This document shows, in pieces, positions 27,481-37,198 of a DNA stretch of 64,000 bases. A program made the translations under genes and the position numbers. The DNA is from Azospirillum oleiclasticum (GTDB taxonomy: Bacteria > Pseudomonadota > Alphaproteobacteria > Azospirillales > Azospirillaceae), in assembly GCF_013423485.1 (NCBI RefSeq), contig NZ_JABFFR010000005.1, forward strand, positions 124,001-188,000, in the 5' to 3' direction. Below the pieces are notes generated by a model. That model made no database searches, was not told the DNA's origin, and worked only from the letters and a program-made list of their open reading frames with translations. The number at the start of each line of letters is the position of its first letter. Positions within the stretch are counted from its first letter, which is position 1.

Positions 27481-29169
27481 TCAGGCGGCGTGCACCGTCC
27501 GCAGGAACGAGGTCACCTCGCGGTTCAGCGTTTCGGCATGGCCGCCGAGATGCTGGGCGTGGTCGAGGATCTCCCGCGCCGCCCGGCCGCTTTCGCCGGC
27601 GGCGTCGTTGACGCTGGTGATGCGCACGGACACGTCCTGGGCGCCGCGCGCGGCCTGCTGGACGTTGCGGGAAATCTCCGCCGTCGCCGCACCCTGCTGC
27701 TCGACCGCGGCGGCGATCCCGGAGGCGATGCCGTTCACCCGCTCGATCACCTGCACCACGGCCCGGATCTCGTTCACGGCGTCGCCGGTGGCGGTCTGGA
27801 TCGCGGTCACCTGGCTGGCGATCTCCTCGGTGGCCTTGGCGGTCTGGGTCGCCAGCGTCTTCACCTCGCTCGCCACCACGGCGAAGCCCTTGCCGGCCTC
27901 ACCGGCGCGCGCCGCCTCGATGGTGGCGTTGAGGGCGAGGAGGTTGGTCTGGCTGGCGATGTTGTTGATCAGCTCGACCACCGTGCCGATGCGCTGCACC
28001 GCGTCGGCCAGCCCGGCCACCTTGCCGTCGGCGTTCTGCGCCAGCGACACGGCCTCGCCCGAGATGCGGCCGGATTCGTTCACCTGGCGGCCGATCTCGG
28101 CGATGGTGGCGGTCAGCTCCTCCGACGCCGACGCCACCTCCTGCACGTTGGCCGAGGTCCGGGCGGTCGCCGAGGCGACGGCGGTCGCCTGCTCGTTGGT
28201 GAGGTCGGCGGCCCCGACCATGCTGCGCGCCTGGCTCTCCATCGCCGCCGCCTGTTCGGAAACGGTGCGGACCACGCTGCCGACACTGCCCTCGAAGGTC
28301 TCGGCCAGACGGCGCAGGGTGGCGCGACGCTCCTCCTCGGTCCGCCGGACGGTCTCCGCCTGCTCCGACTCCAGCCGCTGCTTGGCCTGGGCGTTGCGCT
28401 GGAACACCTGGACGGCGCGGCCCATGGAGCCGATCTCGTCGCGGCGGGCGGCCTCCTCGATCTCGCCGTCCAGGTGACCCTCGGCGAGCCGGTGCATGCG
28501 CGCCTCCAGGCTGGCGAGCGGGCGGCTGATGCTGCGTCCGACAAAGACCGCGACGACCGCCGCCGCGACCGCCAGACCCAGAACGGTGGCCGCCAGCGTC
28601 CAGGCGATGGTGGCGAAGCGGCGGTCGATGTCGTCGATGTAGACGCCGGTCCCGATCAGCAGGTCCAGGCCCGGAAACATCTTCGTGAAGCTCATCTTCG
28701 GCGCCGGCACGGTGGTTCCGGGGCGCGGGTAATCGTAATGGATCACCGACTCGCCGGTCGCCTTGGCCCCCTCGAACATCTCCCGCACCAGATAGCGGCC
28801 GTTGGTCGCCACCTCCAGCCGGCTGGTCCCCATGATCTTCGGGTTGGGATGCGCCACGGTGACGCCATTGCGGTCGTAGGCGAAGATGTAGTCGTTCTCA
28901 CCGTAGACGAACCCGCCGATCACGCGGCCGAATTCGGCAACCGCCGCTTCGCGGGTCATCTTTCCGGCATCGACCTCCTTCTGGAGCTTGGCGGCGATTC
29001 CACCGGCGCCCTCGACGATCGACCGCAACTGGCTCATCCGGTCCTCGACGAGCTGGCCATGCATCATCCGCGCGGACAGGGCGCCCGTGACGGCCACCGC
29101 CAACACCGCCATGCCGACCAGCAGAGCCAGCCGCACGCGCAGGGTCATCCCTTTGAAACCACCAAACAT
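27481..29169 (-). CDS. Methyl-accepting chemotaxis protein with single Cache sensor
   Basis: The 562-residue protein has a membrane helix at about 12-34, a periplasmic single Cache domain ([20 protein letters not shown], ending [16 protein letters not shown]), a second helix ([20 protein letters not shown]), HAMP ([17 protein letters not shown]) and a signalling hairpin with the tip [20 protein letters not shown]. It would control the flagellar switch through CheA/CheW. The ATG at 29169 follows GGAGG; one at 29190 is less likely. It faces away from the amino-acid-type ABC transporter, so it could sense the same nutrient class, but no direct proof exists. Confidence 0.92.
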   Translation of the reverse strand: MFGGFKGMTLRVRLALLVGMAVLAVAVTGALSARMMHGQLVEDRMSQLRSIVEGAGGIAAKLQKEVDAGKMTREAAVAEFGRVIGGFVYGENDYIFAYDRNGVTVAHPNPKIMGTSRLEVATNGRYLVREMFEGAKATGESVIHYDYPRPGTTVPAPKMSFTKMFPGLDLLIGTGVYIDDIDRRFATIAWTLAATVLGLAVAAAVVAVFVGRSISRPLASLEARMHRLAEGHLDGEIEEAARRDEIGSMGRAVQVFQRNAQAKQRLESEQAETVRRTEEERRATLRRLAETFEGSVGSVVRTVSEQAAAMESQARSMVGAADLTNEQATAVASATARTSANVQEVASASEELTATIAEIGRQVNESGRISGEAVSLAQNADGKVAGLADAVQRIGTVVELINNIASQTNLLALNATIEAARAGEAGKGFAVVASEVKTLATQTAKATEEIASQVTAIQTATGDAVNEIRAVVQVIERVNGIASGIAAAVEQQGAATAEISRNVQQAARGAQDVSVRITSVNDAAGESGRAAREILDHAQHLGGHAETLNREVTSFLRTVHAA

Positions 29170-29611
29170 GCTCAATCCTCCAGTGTTCAAGGCCAGCCGA
29201 CAGCCTCGTCATGTCTTTCCTGCATATCCATGTATGAAGCACGGTCGTTTAAGAAGAGTTTAAAGAGAAGCTTTGGATCTGATTCTTACCTTCCGCCGAT
29301 TTATGGCATGACGATTGACGCAAATTGCTGTGCTTGAATCATCTTGCGGGCAGTTATGTCGATTATTACAAATTGTTGCATGGCGAACCGGCCGAACGAA
29401 GGGCCGTGGCAAGGCGTCACAGGGCCGTGGCAGGGCGGAATCTCCGTCCAACGGATGATCACTCATCGCACAATTCGGCCTTGCCTTTTTGGATCGATCC
29501 AAATAACGTGGCCTCCGTACGCACACGAAACGCCCGCCGCAAGCTCGCCGCTGCCGCAAGGGCGTCCCGGCCGCCGCTCGATGAGCCGCCACGAAGGGTG
29601 GGAGACAGCCC
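29170..29611. other. 442-bp non-coding gap: divergent promoter region
   Basis: This gap between the chemoreceptor and the ABC operon is richer in A and T than its surroundings (for example 29240-29400). It holds the LacI-type operator at 29489-29502 and a direct near-repeat GGGCCGTGGCA (29401-29411 and 29423-29433). I see no RNA gene or short protein gene I can support in it. Confidence 0.6.
29489..29502. promoter_or_regulatory. Second LacI-type operator, before the ABC transporter operon
   Basis: TTGGATCGATCCAA, identical to 23928-23941, lies 110 bp upstream of the GTG start at 29612. It extends at both sites to TTTTGGATCGATCCAA. It is the likely repressor site linking the LacI protein to transporter expression. 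Confidence 0.7.
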
Positions 29612-30283
29612 GTGGGATATTCCTTCCAGTTCGGACCGGTGTTCGAGCAGACGGACGCGCTTCTGGCCGGGGCCTGGCTGACGGTCCAGCTCTCCATCGG
29701 CGCCATGGTGCTGGGGCTGGCGGTCGCCATCCTCTGCGCGCTCGGGCGCACCTCGGGGCCGAAGCCGGTGCGCTGGCTGATCACCGCCTATGTGGAGGTG
29801 GTCCGCAACACGCCCTTCCTGGTGCAGATCTTCCTGGTCTTCTTCGGGTTGCCGGCGGCGGGCATCCGGCTGTCGCCGGACATGGCGGCGCTGTTCGCCA
29901 TGGTGGTCAATGTCGGCGCCTACGCCACCGAGATCATCCGCGCCGGCATCGAATCGATCCACAAGGGCCAGATCGAGGCCGGGCTGGCGCTGGGGCTGAA
30001 GCGGCTGCAGGTGTTCCGCTACGTGGTGCTGAAGCCGGCGCTGCGCACCGTGTACCCGGCGCTGACCAGCCAGTTCATCCTGCTGATGCTGGGCTCCAGC
30101 GTGGTGTCGGCGATTTCGGCGGAGGAGCTGACCTCCATCGCCAACAACATCCAGTCGCAGACCTTCCGCAGTTTCGAGGTCTACATCGTCGTGACGGTCA
30201 TCTATCTGGGGCTGGCGCTGGCCTTCTCGGCCGCCTTCGCCGCCATCCAGCGCGTCGCCTTCGGCTACGCCGACCGCCGGTGA
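29612..30283 (+). CDS. Polar amino acid-type ABC transporter permease 1
   Basis: The 223-residue membrane protein has the HisM/GlnP-family features: AWLTVQLSIGAMVLGL first helix, EVVRNTPFLVQIFLVFFGLP, and the EAA loop IEAGLALGLKRLQVFRYVVLKPALR that contacts the ATPase. About five helices are expected. The start is GTG at 29612 after GGGTGGGAGA. It pairs with the second permease 17 bp downstream as a heterodimer. Substrate: a polar amino acid or related compound. Confidence 0.92.
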   Translation: MGYSFQFGPVFEQTDALLAGAWLTVQLSIGAMVLGLAVAILCALGRTSGPKPVRWLITAYVEVVRNTPFLVQIFLVFFGLPAAGIRLSPDMAALFAMVVNVGAYATEIIRAGIESIHKGQIEAGLALGLKRLQVFRYVVLKPALRTVYPALTSQFILLMLGSSVVSAISAEELTSIANNIQSQTFRSFEVYIVVTVIYLGLALAFSAAFAAIQRVAFGYADRR

Positions 30284-30299
30284 GGGGAGGGGGCCCGCC

Positions 30300-30953
30300 A
30301 TGATCCGTCCGTTCGGGTACAACGAGTTCCTGTTCATCCTGACCGCCGCGCAATGGACGCTGGCGCTGTCGGCCATCGCCTTCCTGGGCGGCGCCATCGT
30401 CGGGCTGGGCATCGCGCTGGCCCGCACCTCCACCATCAAGCCGCTGCGGCTGGCGTCCACCAGCTACATCCAGCTCTTCCAGGGCACGCCGCTGCTGATG
30501 CAGCTGTTCCTGGTGTTCTTCGGGGCCACGGTGCTGGGCTTCGACGTCAACCCCTGGGCCGCGGCGGCGCTGGGGCTGACGCTGAACGCCAGCGCCTTCC
30601 TGGGCGAGATCTGGCGCGGCTGCATCCAGGCGGTGCCCAAGGGCCAGTGGGAGGCGGCGGGGGCCTTGGGCCTGCGCTACCCCGGCCGCATGATGTACGT
30701 GATCCTGCCGCAGGCCGCGAAGATCGCCCTCCCGCCGACGGTGGGCTTCCTGGTGCAGCTCATCAAGAGCACCTCGCTGGCCGCCATCATCGGCTTCACC
30801 GAGCTGACCCGCGCCGGCCAGATCATCAACAACGCCACCTTCAAGCCCTTCCTGGTCTTCAGCATCGTGGCCGCGATCTATTTCGCGATGTGCTGGCCGC
30901 TGTCGCTGTTGAGCACCTACCTGGAACGCCGCCTGTCCGCGCCGGCGCGCTGA
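30300..30953 (+). CDS. Polar amino acid-type ABC transporter permease 2
   Basis: The 217-residue protein is the second HisM-family permease: TAAQWTLALSAIAFLGGAIVGL, QLFQGTPLLMQLFLVFFG, EAA loop QWEAAGALGLRYPGRMMYVI and KSTSLAAIIGFTELTRAGQ. It follows a ribosome site (GAGGGGAGGG) 17 bp after permease 1. It probably forms the transmembrane channel with it. Confidence 0.92.
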   Translation: MIRPFGYNEFLFILTAAQWTLALSAIAFLGGAIVGLGIALARTSTIKPLRLASTSYIQLFQGTPLLMQLFLVFFGATVLGFDVNPWAAAALGLTLNASAFLGEIWRGCIQAVPKGQWEAAGALGLRYPGRMMYVILPQAAKIALPPTVGFLVQLIKSTSLAAIIGFTELTRAGQIINNATFKPFLVFSIVAAIYFAMCWPLSLLSTYLERRLSAPAR

Positions 30954-30999
30954 CCGGGCCACACCCAAGAAACCGCCATCATCAACCGAGGAAACCACC

Positions 31000-31794
31000 A
31001 TGCACCGTCGCGCCGTTCTCCATGGCATCACGCTCGCCGCCGGCCTCAGTCTTCTGTCCGCCCTTCCCGCCGCCGCCCAGACGGTCGAGGAGATCAAGGG
31101 CAAGGGCAAGCTGACCGTCGGCATGCTGGTGGACTTCCCGCCCTTCGGCATCACCAACGCCGAGAACAAGCCCGACGGCTACGACGCCGACGTCGCCAAG
31201 CTGATGGCCAAGGCCATGGGCCTGCCGCTGGAGATCGTGCCGGTCACCGGCCCCAACCGCATCCCCTACCTGCTGACCGGCAAGGTGGACCTGCTGATCG
31301 CCTCGCTCGGCATCACGCCGGAGCGCGCCAAGCAGGTCGCCTTCTCCGCCCCCTACGCCGCCATCGAGATCGGCGTGCTGGCCCCGGAGAAGACCGCGAT
31401 CAAGGCCGCCGCCGACCTCGCCGGCAAGCGCGTCGGCGTGGTGCGCGCCAGCACCCAGGACCAGGCCGTCACCAACGCCGCACCCAAGGAGGCGCGCATC
31501 ATGCGCTTCGACGACGACGCCAGCGCGGTGCAGGCGCTCTTGTCGGGGCAGGTGGACTCGATCGGCGTCAGCAACGTCGTCGCCAAGGAGATCAAGGCGA
31601 TGGCGCCGTCCGCCAACTACGAGATGAAGTTCGTGTTCCGCCAGCAGCCCAACGCCGTGGCGCTGCGCCAGGGCCAGGATGCGCTGATGGCCTGGGTCAA
31701 CGACTTCATCGGCACCATCAAGAAGAACGGCGAGCTGAACGCCATCCACAAGAAGTGGCTGGGCACCGAGCTGCCGGAGATCAAGGCGCCGTGA
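31000..31794 (+). CDS. Amino acid-type ABC transporter substrate-binding protein
   Basis: The 264-residue precursor has a signal peptide ([18 protein letters not shown]) and an SBP family 3 domain ([37 protein letters not shown], then [33 protein letters not shown]). Such proteins capture amino acids, opines or related compounds in the periplasm. Its gene lies 46 bp after permease 2 and is followed by a perfect palindrome before the ATPase gene. The LacI rather than LysR/NtrC control suggests an unusual ligand, but this is inference. Confidence 0.92.
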   Translation: MHRRAVLHGITLAAGLSLLSALPAAAQTVEEIKGKGKLTVGMLVDFPPFGITNAENKPDGYDADVAKLMAKAMGLPLEIVPVTGPNRIPYLLTGKVDLLIASLGITPERAKQVAFSAPYAAIEIGVLAPEKTAIKAAADLAGKRVGVVRASTQDQAVTNAAPKEARIMRFDDDASAVQALLSGQVDSIGVSNVVAKEIKAMAPSANYEMKFVFRQQPNAVALRQGQDALMAWVNDFIGTIKKNGELNAIHKKWLGTELPEIKAP

Positions 31795-31803
31795 CCTTTG
31801 AAC

Positions 31804-31830
31804 AGCCCTCTCCCCGGCGGGGAGAGGGCT
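31804..31830. repeat. REP-like palindrome inside the ABC operon
   Basis: AGCCCTCTCCCC-GGC-GGGGAGAGGGCT: perfect 12-bp arms with a 3-nt loop, 9 bp after the binding-protein stop and 23 bp before the ATPase start. It is the same core as at 16544-16566. In the mRNA it could stabilise the binding-protein part or reduce expression of the ATPase. Confidence 0.75.
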
Positions 31831-31853
31831 CCTTGACCAGAGAGGGAGGCCCC

Positions 31854-32648
31854 ATGCAGCCGGTCGCGGTCAATCCGGAACTGGACCACGTCCCCGCCCA
31901 CCACATCGGCGATCGGGTGATCATCGCCATGGAGGGCGTGCAGAAATGGTTCGGCGATTTCCAGGTGCTGAAGGACATCGACCTCCAGGTCCGCGCCGGC
32001 GAGCGCATCGTGGTGTGCGGCCCGTCAGGCTCCGGCAAGTCGACCCTGATCCGCTGCATCAACCAGTTGGAGCAGCACCAGAAGGGCCGAATCACGGTGG
32101 ACGGGGTGGAGCTTGGCCGTGACCTGCGCACCATCGACACCGTGCGGCGCGAGGTCGGGATGGTCTTCCAGTCCTTCAACCTGTTCCCGCACCTGACGGT
32201 GCTCGGCAACTGCATGCTGGCGCCGATGAAGGTGCGCGGCGCCTCCAAGGCCGAGGCGCGCGCCATCGCCATGAAATACCTGGAGCGGGTGCGCATCCCC
32301 GACCAGGCCGACAAGTACCCCGGCCAGCTCAGCGGCGGGCAGCAGCAGCGCGTCGCCATCGCCCGCGCGCTCTGTATGAACCCCAAGATCATGCTGTTCG
32401 ACGAGCCGACCTCCGCGCTGGACCCCGAGATGGTGAAGGAGGTGCTCGACACCATGATCGGGCTGGCCGACGACGGCATGACCATGCTGTGCGTCACCCA
32501 CGAGATGGGCTTCGCCCGCTCGGTCGCGGACCGCGTGATCTTCATGGACCGCGGCGAGATCGTCGAGCAGGCGCCGCCCGAAGAGTTCTTCGCCAACCCG
32601 AAGTCGGAACGCACGCGCAACTTCCTCGGCCAGATTCTCCCGCACTGA
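31854..32648 (+). CDS. Polar amino acid-type ABC transporter ATP-binding protein
   Basis: The 264-residue protein has Walker [11 protein letters not shown]-loop [16 protein letters not shown], signature [15 protein letters not shown], Walker [13 protein letters not shown] and H-loop VTHEM, in GlnQ/HisP-type order. The first 25 residues (to [11 protein letters not shown]) extend the usual N-terminus. The ATG at 31854 follows GAGGGAGG; a longer frame upstream is not needed. It energises the two permeases upstream. Confidence 0.93.
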   Translation: MQPVAVNPELDHVPAHHIGDRVIIAMEGVQKWFGDFQVLKDIDLQVRAGERIVVCGPSGSGKSTLIRCINQLEQHQKGRITVDGVELGRDLRTIDTVRREVGMVFQSFNLFPHLTVLGNCMLAPMKVRGASKAEARAIAMKYLERVRIPDQADKYPGQLSGGQQQRVAIARALCMNPKIMLFDEPTSALDPEMVKEVLDTMIGLADDGMTMLCVTHEMGFARSVADRVIFMDRGEIVEQAPPEEFFANPKSERTRNFLGQILPH

Positions 32649-32661
32649 ACGGTCCACACCC

Positions 32662-33600
32662 ATGAAGCCCGAGATCATCCTCGTCGAACCCATGATGGCC
32701 GCCATCGAGGCGAAGCTGGACGCCGCCTACACCGTGCACCGGCTGTCGGCGGCCCCCGACCGTGCGGCGCTGCTGGCGGAGGTGGGGCCGCGCGTGCGGG
32801 CGATCGCCACCGGCGGCGGCACCGGGGCCGGCCGGGAGCTGGTGGAGGCACTGCCGAACCTCGGCATCATCGCCATCAACGGCATCGGCACCGACGCCGT
32901 GGACCTCGTCCACGCCAAGGAGCGCGGCATCCGAGTCACCACCACCCCCGGCGTGCTGACCGACGATGTGGCCGACCTCGCCATGGCGCTGCTGCTGGCC
33001 GGCATGCGCCGGCTGACCCAGGCCGACCGCTTCTTGCGGGCCGGGCGCTGGCCGGCTGAGCGCATGCCGCTGGCGCGCAAGGCGACCGGCAAGCGGCTGG
33101 GCATCCTCGGCCTTGGCGGCATCGGCCGGGCGGTGGCGCAGCGGGCCGCCGGCTTCGGCATGGAGATCGCCTACACCAACCGCAAGCCGGCCGATGGCGC
33201 CCCCTGGCGCTTCGTGCCCGACCCGGTTCAATTGGCGGCCGAGAGCGACATCCTCGTCGTCGCGGTCACCGGCGGGGCCGGCACCCGCAACCTCGTGGAC
33301 CGCGCGGTGCTCGACGCGCTGGGGCCGGAGGGGCTGCTGGTCAATGTGGCCCGCGGCAGCGTGGTGGACGAGGCCGCGCTGATCGACGCACTGGCCGAGG
33401 GCCGGCTGGGCGGGGCGGCGCTCGACGTCTTCGCCCACGAGCCGCATGTGCCGGAGGCCCTGTTCGCCATGGACCAGGTGGTGCTGGTGCCGCACCAGGC
33501 CAGCGCCACGCTGGAGACGCGCACGGCGATGGGGGAGCTGGTGCTGGCGAACCTCGCGGCCTATTTTGCCGGCGAGCCGTTGCCAACCCCCGTGGTGTGA
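32662..33600 (+). CDS. D-isomer-specific 2-hydroxyacid dehydrogenase (hydroxypyruvate/glyoxylate reductase-like)
   Basis: The 312-residue protein has the catalytic Arg (VARGSVVDEAAL), Glu (AHEPHVPE) and His (PHQASATLETR) of the D-2-hydroxyacid dehydrogenases, and the nucleotide-binding GLGGIGRAVAQRA. The residue after the motif (NRKPADG) suggests NADP-type preference, which is uncertain. It follows the ABC ATPase by 13 bp and so may reduce or oxidise a 2-keto or 2-hydroxy acid derived from the imported compound. Confidence 0.9.
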   Translation: MKPEIILVEPMMAAIEAKLDAAYTVHRLSAAPDRAALLAEVGPRVRAIATGGGTGAGRELVEALPNLGIIAINGIGTDAVDLVHAKERGIRVTTTPGVLTDDVADLAMALLLAGMRRLTQADRFLRAGRWPAERMPLARKATGKRLGILGLGGIGRAVAQRAAGFGMEIAYTNRKPADGAPWRFVPDPVQLAAESDILVVAVTGGAGTRNLVDRAVLDALGPEGLLVNVARGSVVDEAALIDALAEGRLGGAALDVFAHEPHVPEALFAMDQVVLVPHQASATLETRTAMGELVLANLAAYFAGEPLPTPVV

Positions 33601-34313
33601 GTGTGAGTGGAATGACCGAGCGCCCGTTCGACGGAATCGTCTTCGACTTCGACGGTGTGATCCTGGATTCGGCGACGCTGAAGCTCGACGCCTTCGTCGA
33701 CTTCTACGCCGACGAGGGGCCCGAGGTGCGCCGCGCCGTCGCCGATTACCAGCGGGTCAACGGCGGCGTCTCCCGCTTCGTGAAGTTCCGGTATTTCGAG
33801 GAGACGCTGCTCGGCCGCCCGTTGAGCGAGGAACGGCTGCGCGAGCTGGCGGAACGCTTCGCGGCGCTGGTGGAGGACCGGGTGGCGGAAGCCCCCGCCA
33901 TCCCCGGCGCCATCGGGACGCTGGAGCGCCACGCCGGCCATGTTCCCGTCTTCGTCGTCTCCGCCACGCCGGAGGACGAGCTGCGCCGCATCGTGGATCG
34001 CCGCGGCCTCGCCCGCCTGTTCACCGCGGTGCGCGGCTCACCGCTGACCAAGAAACAGATCGTGCCCGGCCTGCTGGCCGACCATGGCCTCGACCCCGCC
34101 CGGACGCTGTTCGTCGGCGACTCCACCCATGATTCCGACGCCGCGGAGGCCTGCGGCCTGCCCTTCCTCGGCATCGTCGCACCGGGGGTGGAGAACCCGT
34201 TCCCGGCGGGCACCGTCACCATTGCGGACCTGACGGATTTCGAGGACGGGGCGCGGCGGGCGATGGGGCGGGGTGCGGGTCAGCCCACGCTGGCGGCGAA
34301 GACGCGGGCGTAG
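33597..34313 (+). CDS. HAD family hydrolase (phosphoglycolate-phosphatase-like)
   Basis: The 238-residue protein begins with the HAD motif I FDFDGVILDS, has motif II VVSATPEDEL, the lysine in TKKQIVPGLL and motif IV FVGDSTHDSDAA. It is a small-molecule phosphatase of the haloacid dehalogenase superfamily with a helical cap. The start is probably GTG at 33597, overlapping the dehydrogenase stop (GTGA); an ATG at 33612 is possible. The 3' end overlaps the convergent M19 gene by 34 bp. It is last in the LacI-controlled operon by position. Confidence 0.85.
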   Translation: MSVSGMTERPFDGIVFDFDGVILDSATLKLDAFVDFYADEGPEVRRAVADYQRVNGGVSRFVKFRYFEETLLGRPLSEERLRELAERFAALVEDRVAEAPAIPGAIGTLERHAGHVPVFVVSATPEDELRRIVDRRGLARLFTAVRGSPLTKKQIVPGLLADHGLDPARTLFVGDSTHDSDAAEACGLPFLGIVAPGVENPFPAGTVTIADLTDFEDGARRAMGRGAGQPTLAAKTRA

Positions 34314-35713
34314 TTGCCGCCCAGGATGCGGCCGATCTCGTCCGGACGGAAGCCGACCTCCAGCAGGCTCGCGGCGAGGTGCGGCAGCCGTCGGTAGCTC
34401 GGCAGGGCCGACGGCGACAGCAGCCCCATCATGTCGCTGCCGATGCCGACATGGTCCACCCCGACGGCGTCGGCCATGCGGGCGACGCCGCCCGCGTAGG
34501 CGGTTAGATCGGGGAATTCGGAGGTTGGCGGCCACACGCCGACCACCCCGCCGGTTCCGGCGACGATGCGCGCGTGGTCCGCGGTGATGCGGCGGCTGCG
34601 CCGCGGCGGCCGGCCAGACAGTGATGTGACGGCCAGCGACGTGTGGGACAGCACCAACGGTTTCGTGGTGACGGCCGCGGCCCGCTTGACGAGATCGGTG
34701 GTGCCGTGCGCGACATCGACCACGATGCCCAGCCGGTTGCAGCGGCGGACGACCTCCGCCCCGAACGCCGTCAGCCCGCCATGCACCGGCGTCTCGGTCT
34801 GGATGTCGCCCAGCTCGTTGACGCGGTAGTGGGTGAGCTGCAGGTGCCGCAGCCGGTACCCGGCGTGCGCCTCGTCGAGCCGGTCGGCGACCCCTTCCAG
34901 GAAATCGGCCCCCTCCGCCGCGACCACGACCGCCGGCCCGGCGGTGCGCGCGGCCCGCAGCGTCGCGGCGTCGGTCACCACGGCGAGGCGCTGTTCGGCG
35001 ATCAGGCGGTGGAGGCGGTCGAGGGCCGCCCGGCCCCAGGCGTGGAGCTCGCCCGGCTCCGGCTGCCGGACGGCCCTGATGCGGCGTTCGGGCGTGATCT
35101 CCGTCGTCGGGCTGTCGGCGACGATGGCGAGGCAGGCGACGGACAGGCCGCCGTCGCGCATCGGCTCGGCCAGTGCCTCGAACGGCCGCGGGCGGGAGGC
35201 GTCACGGCCCGGCAGCACCCGTCCGGCGTGGCTGTGCAGGTCCACGGTCAGCGTGTCGGCGAGAATTCGACGCGCCGCCGACCGGCTGTCCTCACCCGCC
35301 GCGCCATAGGCCCGGCCGGAGCCGAAGGCCGACAGGCCGATCGCGGCCCCCGCCGCCAGCATGCCGCGCCGGGTGAACGCGAACGCGGTCGGGGGTGCGG
35401 CTTCGGCGGGGATCGGCACGGCGTCACGCAACTGGAAGAGCCATCCGGCGGCATCGTCGGTCACCCGCCGCCACTGCCCCGCCACGCGCAGCTCCGCCCC
35501 CGGATGACCGATCGGGTGCGACGCGAACACCGCGATGGTCGTCAGCGGATCGGTCGGCGGGCAGGCGGCGCAGCAGGGCGGTTCCGGCGCCAGCAGGAAA
35601 CAGCCGTGCTCCTCGCGGTCATCGACCGGCACCATCCATCCCGTGACCTCGACCCGGACACCATCCAGGGCATCGGCGGCACCGGACACCAGATCGGACC
35701 ATGTGATGTGCAT
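34280..35713 (-). CDS. M19 membrane dipeptidase fused to an N-terminal DUF3299-like domain
   Basis: The 477-residue frame has an N-terminal segment (about 1-105) with EVTGWMVPVDD and a cysteine cluster PEPPCCAACPP, resembling DUF3299. A twin-arginine leader FTRRGMLAAGAAIGLSAF lies at 112-130. After that comes a peptidase M19 (renal dipeptidase-like) domain with DLHSHAG, VVVAAEGADFLEG, VVDVAHGTTDLVKRA, LVLSHTSLAV and GIGSDMMG. A Tat leader in the middle of one frame is odd: either the front is a cytosolic domain cut off, or translation also starts at an internal Met (residue 118). The M19 family cleaves dipeptides with a dinuclear zinc site. Confidence 0.75.
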   Translation of the reverse strand: MHITWSDLVSGAADALDGVRVEVTGWMVPVDDREEHGCFLLAPEPPCCAACPPTDPLTTIAVFASHPIGHPGAELRVAGQWRRVTDDAAGWLFQLRDAVPIPAEAAPPTAFAFTRRGMLAAGAAIGLSAFGSGRAYGAAGEDSRSAARRILADTLTVDLHSHAGRVLPGRDASRPRPFEALAEPMRDGGLSVACLAIVADSPTTEITPERRIRAVRQPEPGELHAWGRAALDRLHRLIAEQRLAVVTDAATLRAARTAGPAVVVAAEGADFLEGVADRLDEAHAGYRLRHLQLTHYRVNELGDIQTETPVHGGLTAFGAEVVRRCNRLGIVVDVAHGTTDLVKRAAAVTTKPLVLSHTSLAVTSLSGRPPRRSRRITADHARIVAGTGGVVGVWPPTSEFPDLTAYAGGVARMADAVGVDHVGIGSDMMGLLSPSALPSYRRLPHLAASLLEVGFRPDEIGRILGGNYARVFAASVG

Positions 35714-35782
35714 GGGCAGCTCCCGACCGTCCGGTGGATCGTGGAAGCACGGGGGTCATGGCGTCAAGACCGTCGGCCCCCG

Positions 35783-36406
35783 TCAGATCTGCTTCAGATA
35801 CGCGCAGAACATGTCGGCCATGGAGTCGGCGAAGTGCCGGATCCCGTCCTCGGATGGCGCGGTTTCGGAGAAGGTCTTGCCGACCTGGCTCATCGTCGTC
35901 TTGATCAGGGTGCCGGCCAGCGCGCGCTGCTCCTCGGTGGCGTGCGGCAGAACCTCCTCCAGGAAGTTGCGGATCACCCGCGAGCCCGATGCCTTGGCGG
36001 CGTGGGCTTCCGGCGCGTTGCGGTAGAAGGGGGCGGCGTCGTCCAGCGCGACGCGCAGCGCCGCCTCCTCGCACTCCGACCGGATGAAGGCGTGGACGAC
36101 GGCCCGCAGCCGGTCGAACGGAGGCCGCGCGCGGTCTTCGAGGATGCGGCCGAGCAGGTCGCCGGTTTCCCGCCATTCGTCGCTTTGCAGCCGGAACAGC
36201 AGCGCGGCCTTGTTCGGGAAATACTGGTAGAGCGACCCCACGCTCACGCCGGCGGCCTCGGCCACCCGCGCCATGGTGAAGCGGGGCGTGCCCTCCCTCG
36301 CCAAAACCTGAGCCGCCGCCTGCAAAACCGCCTCCACCAGCGCCGTCGAGCGCGCCTGTTTGGGGGCTTTTCGCGAGGAAATCCGGGGACTTGCGGGAGG
36401 TGCCAT
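35783..36406 (-). CDS. TetR/AcrR family transcriptional regulator
   Basis: The 207-residue protein has an N-terminal TetR helix-turn-helix (STALVEAVLQAAAQVLAREG, TMARVAEAAGVSVGSLYQYF, PNKAALL) and a divergent ligand-binding domain. The ATG at 36406 follows CGGGAGG. It is divergent from the methyltransferase-epimerase pair at 36494, with an 87-bp gap, and so is likely its repressor. Confidence 0.9.
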   Translation of the reverse strand: MAPPASPRISSRKAPKQARSTALVEAVLQAAAQVLAREGTPRFTMARVAEAAGVSVGSLYQYFPNKAALLFRLQSDEWRETGDLLGRILEDRARPPFDRLRAVVHAFIRSECEEAALRVALDDAAPFYRNAPEAHAAKASGSRVIRNFLEEVLPHATEEQRALAGTLIKTTMSQVGKTFSETAPSEDGIRHFADSMADMFCAYLKQI

Positions 36407-36493
36407 GCGCGGTCTGCCCAATGCGAATTGGAAAGCTGACGGATTGTTCGTATTTTTACCGCGACGACACCCCCCACACAACGGACATTCCCG

Positions 36494-37171
36494 ATGACCA
36501 CCTTCACCACGGCGCCCGTGGCGCCGCTGCTCGACCGCCTGTTCGCCGAGGACGACGCGCTGGATCCGGCGACCATCCCGTCCATGGCCGAGTACTGGAA
36601 CGGGCTCACAGCGGACGAACAGGCGCGGCTGCTCGGCAGCCGCACCGACTACGGCGCGCTTTACAGCCGGTTGAAGGACATCCCGCTTGCCGTGTCGCGC
36701 GAGACCGGCACGCTGCTCTACACGCTGGCGCGCAGCCTCCGCGCGACCTCGATCGTCGAGTTCGGCACGTCGTTCGGGCTGTCGACGATCTGCCTCGCGG
36801 CGGCGCTGCGCGACAATGGTGGCGGGCGGCTGATCACCAGCGAGTTCGAGCCCTCCAAAGTCGCCCGCGCCAGGGCCAACCTCGACGCCGCCGGCCTCGC
36901 CGACCTGGTCGAGTTCCGCGAGGGCGACGCGCTGGAAACGCTGGCCCGCGACCTGCCGGTGACGGTCGACCTGCTGCTGCTCGACGGGGCCAAGGGGCTG
37001 TACCCCGACATCCTCGACCGGGTGGAGAGCCGGCTGCGGCCCGGCGCGCTCGTCGTCGCCGACAATGTGGATTTCTGCCCCGGCTATGTCGCCCGCGTGC
37101 GGGACCTCACGCAGGGCTACCTGTCCGTCCCCTTCGCCAACGACGTCGAGCTGTCCATGAAGCTCGGGTGA
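36494..37171 (+). CDS. SAM-dependent O-methyltransferase-like protein
   Basis: The 225-residue protein has a class I methyltransferase domain: SIVEFGTSFGLSTICLA for SAM binding near residue 90, acidic ribose-binding ITSEFEP and the DLLLLDGAKGLYPDIL motif of O-methyltransferase family 3. The acceptor is unknown. Its promoter is shared with the TetR regulator and it is followed by the epimerase gene 28 bp later. Confidence 0.85.
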   Translation: MTTFTTAPVAPLLDRLFAEDDALDPATIPSMAEYWNGLTADEQARLLGSRTDYGALYSRLKDIPLAVSRETGTLLYTLARSLRATSIVEFGTSFGLSTICLAAALRDNGGGRLITSEFEPSKVARARANLDAAGLADLVEFREGDALETLARDLPVTVDLLLLDGAKGLYPDILDRVESRLRPGALVVADNVDFCPGYVARVRDLTQGYLSVPFANDVELSMKLG

Positions 37172-37198
37172 GACCCTTTCTTTTCTCGGAGGAACGCC

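Noticed and set aside
29170..29611. Small RNA or riboswitch in the gap before the ABC operon
   Set aside because: A/T-richer sequence and a repeated GGGCCGTGGCA were seen, but no known riboswitch core or terminator could be recognised.
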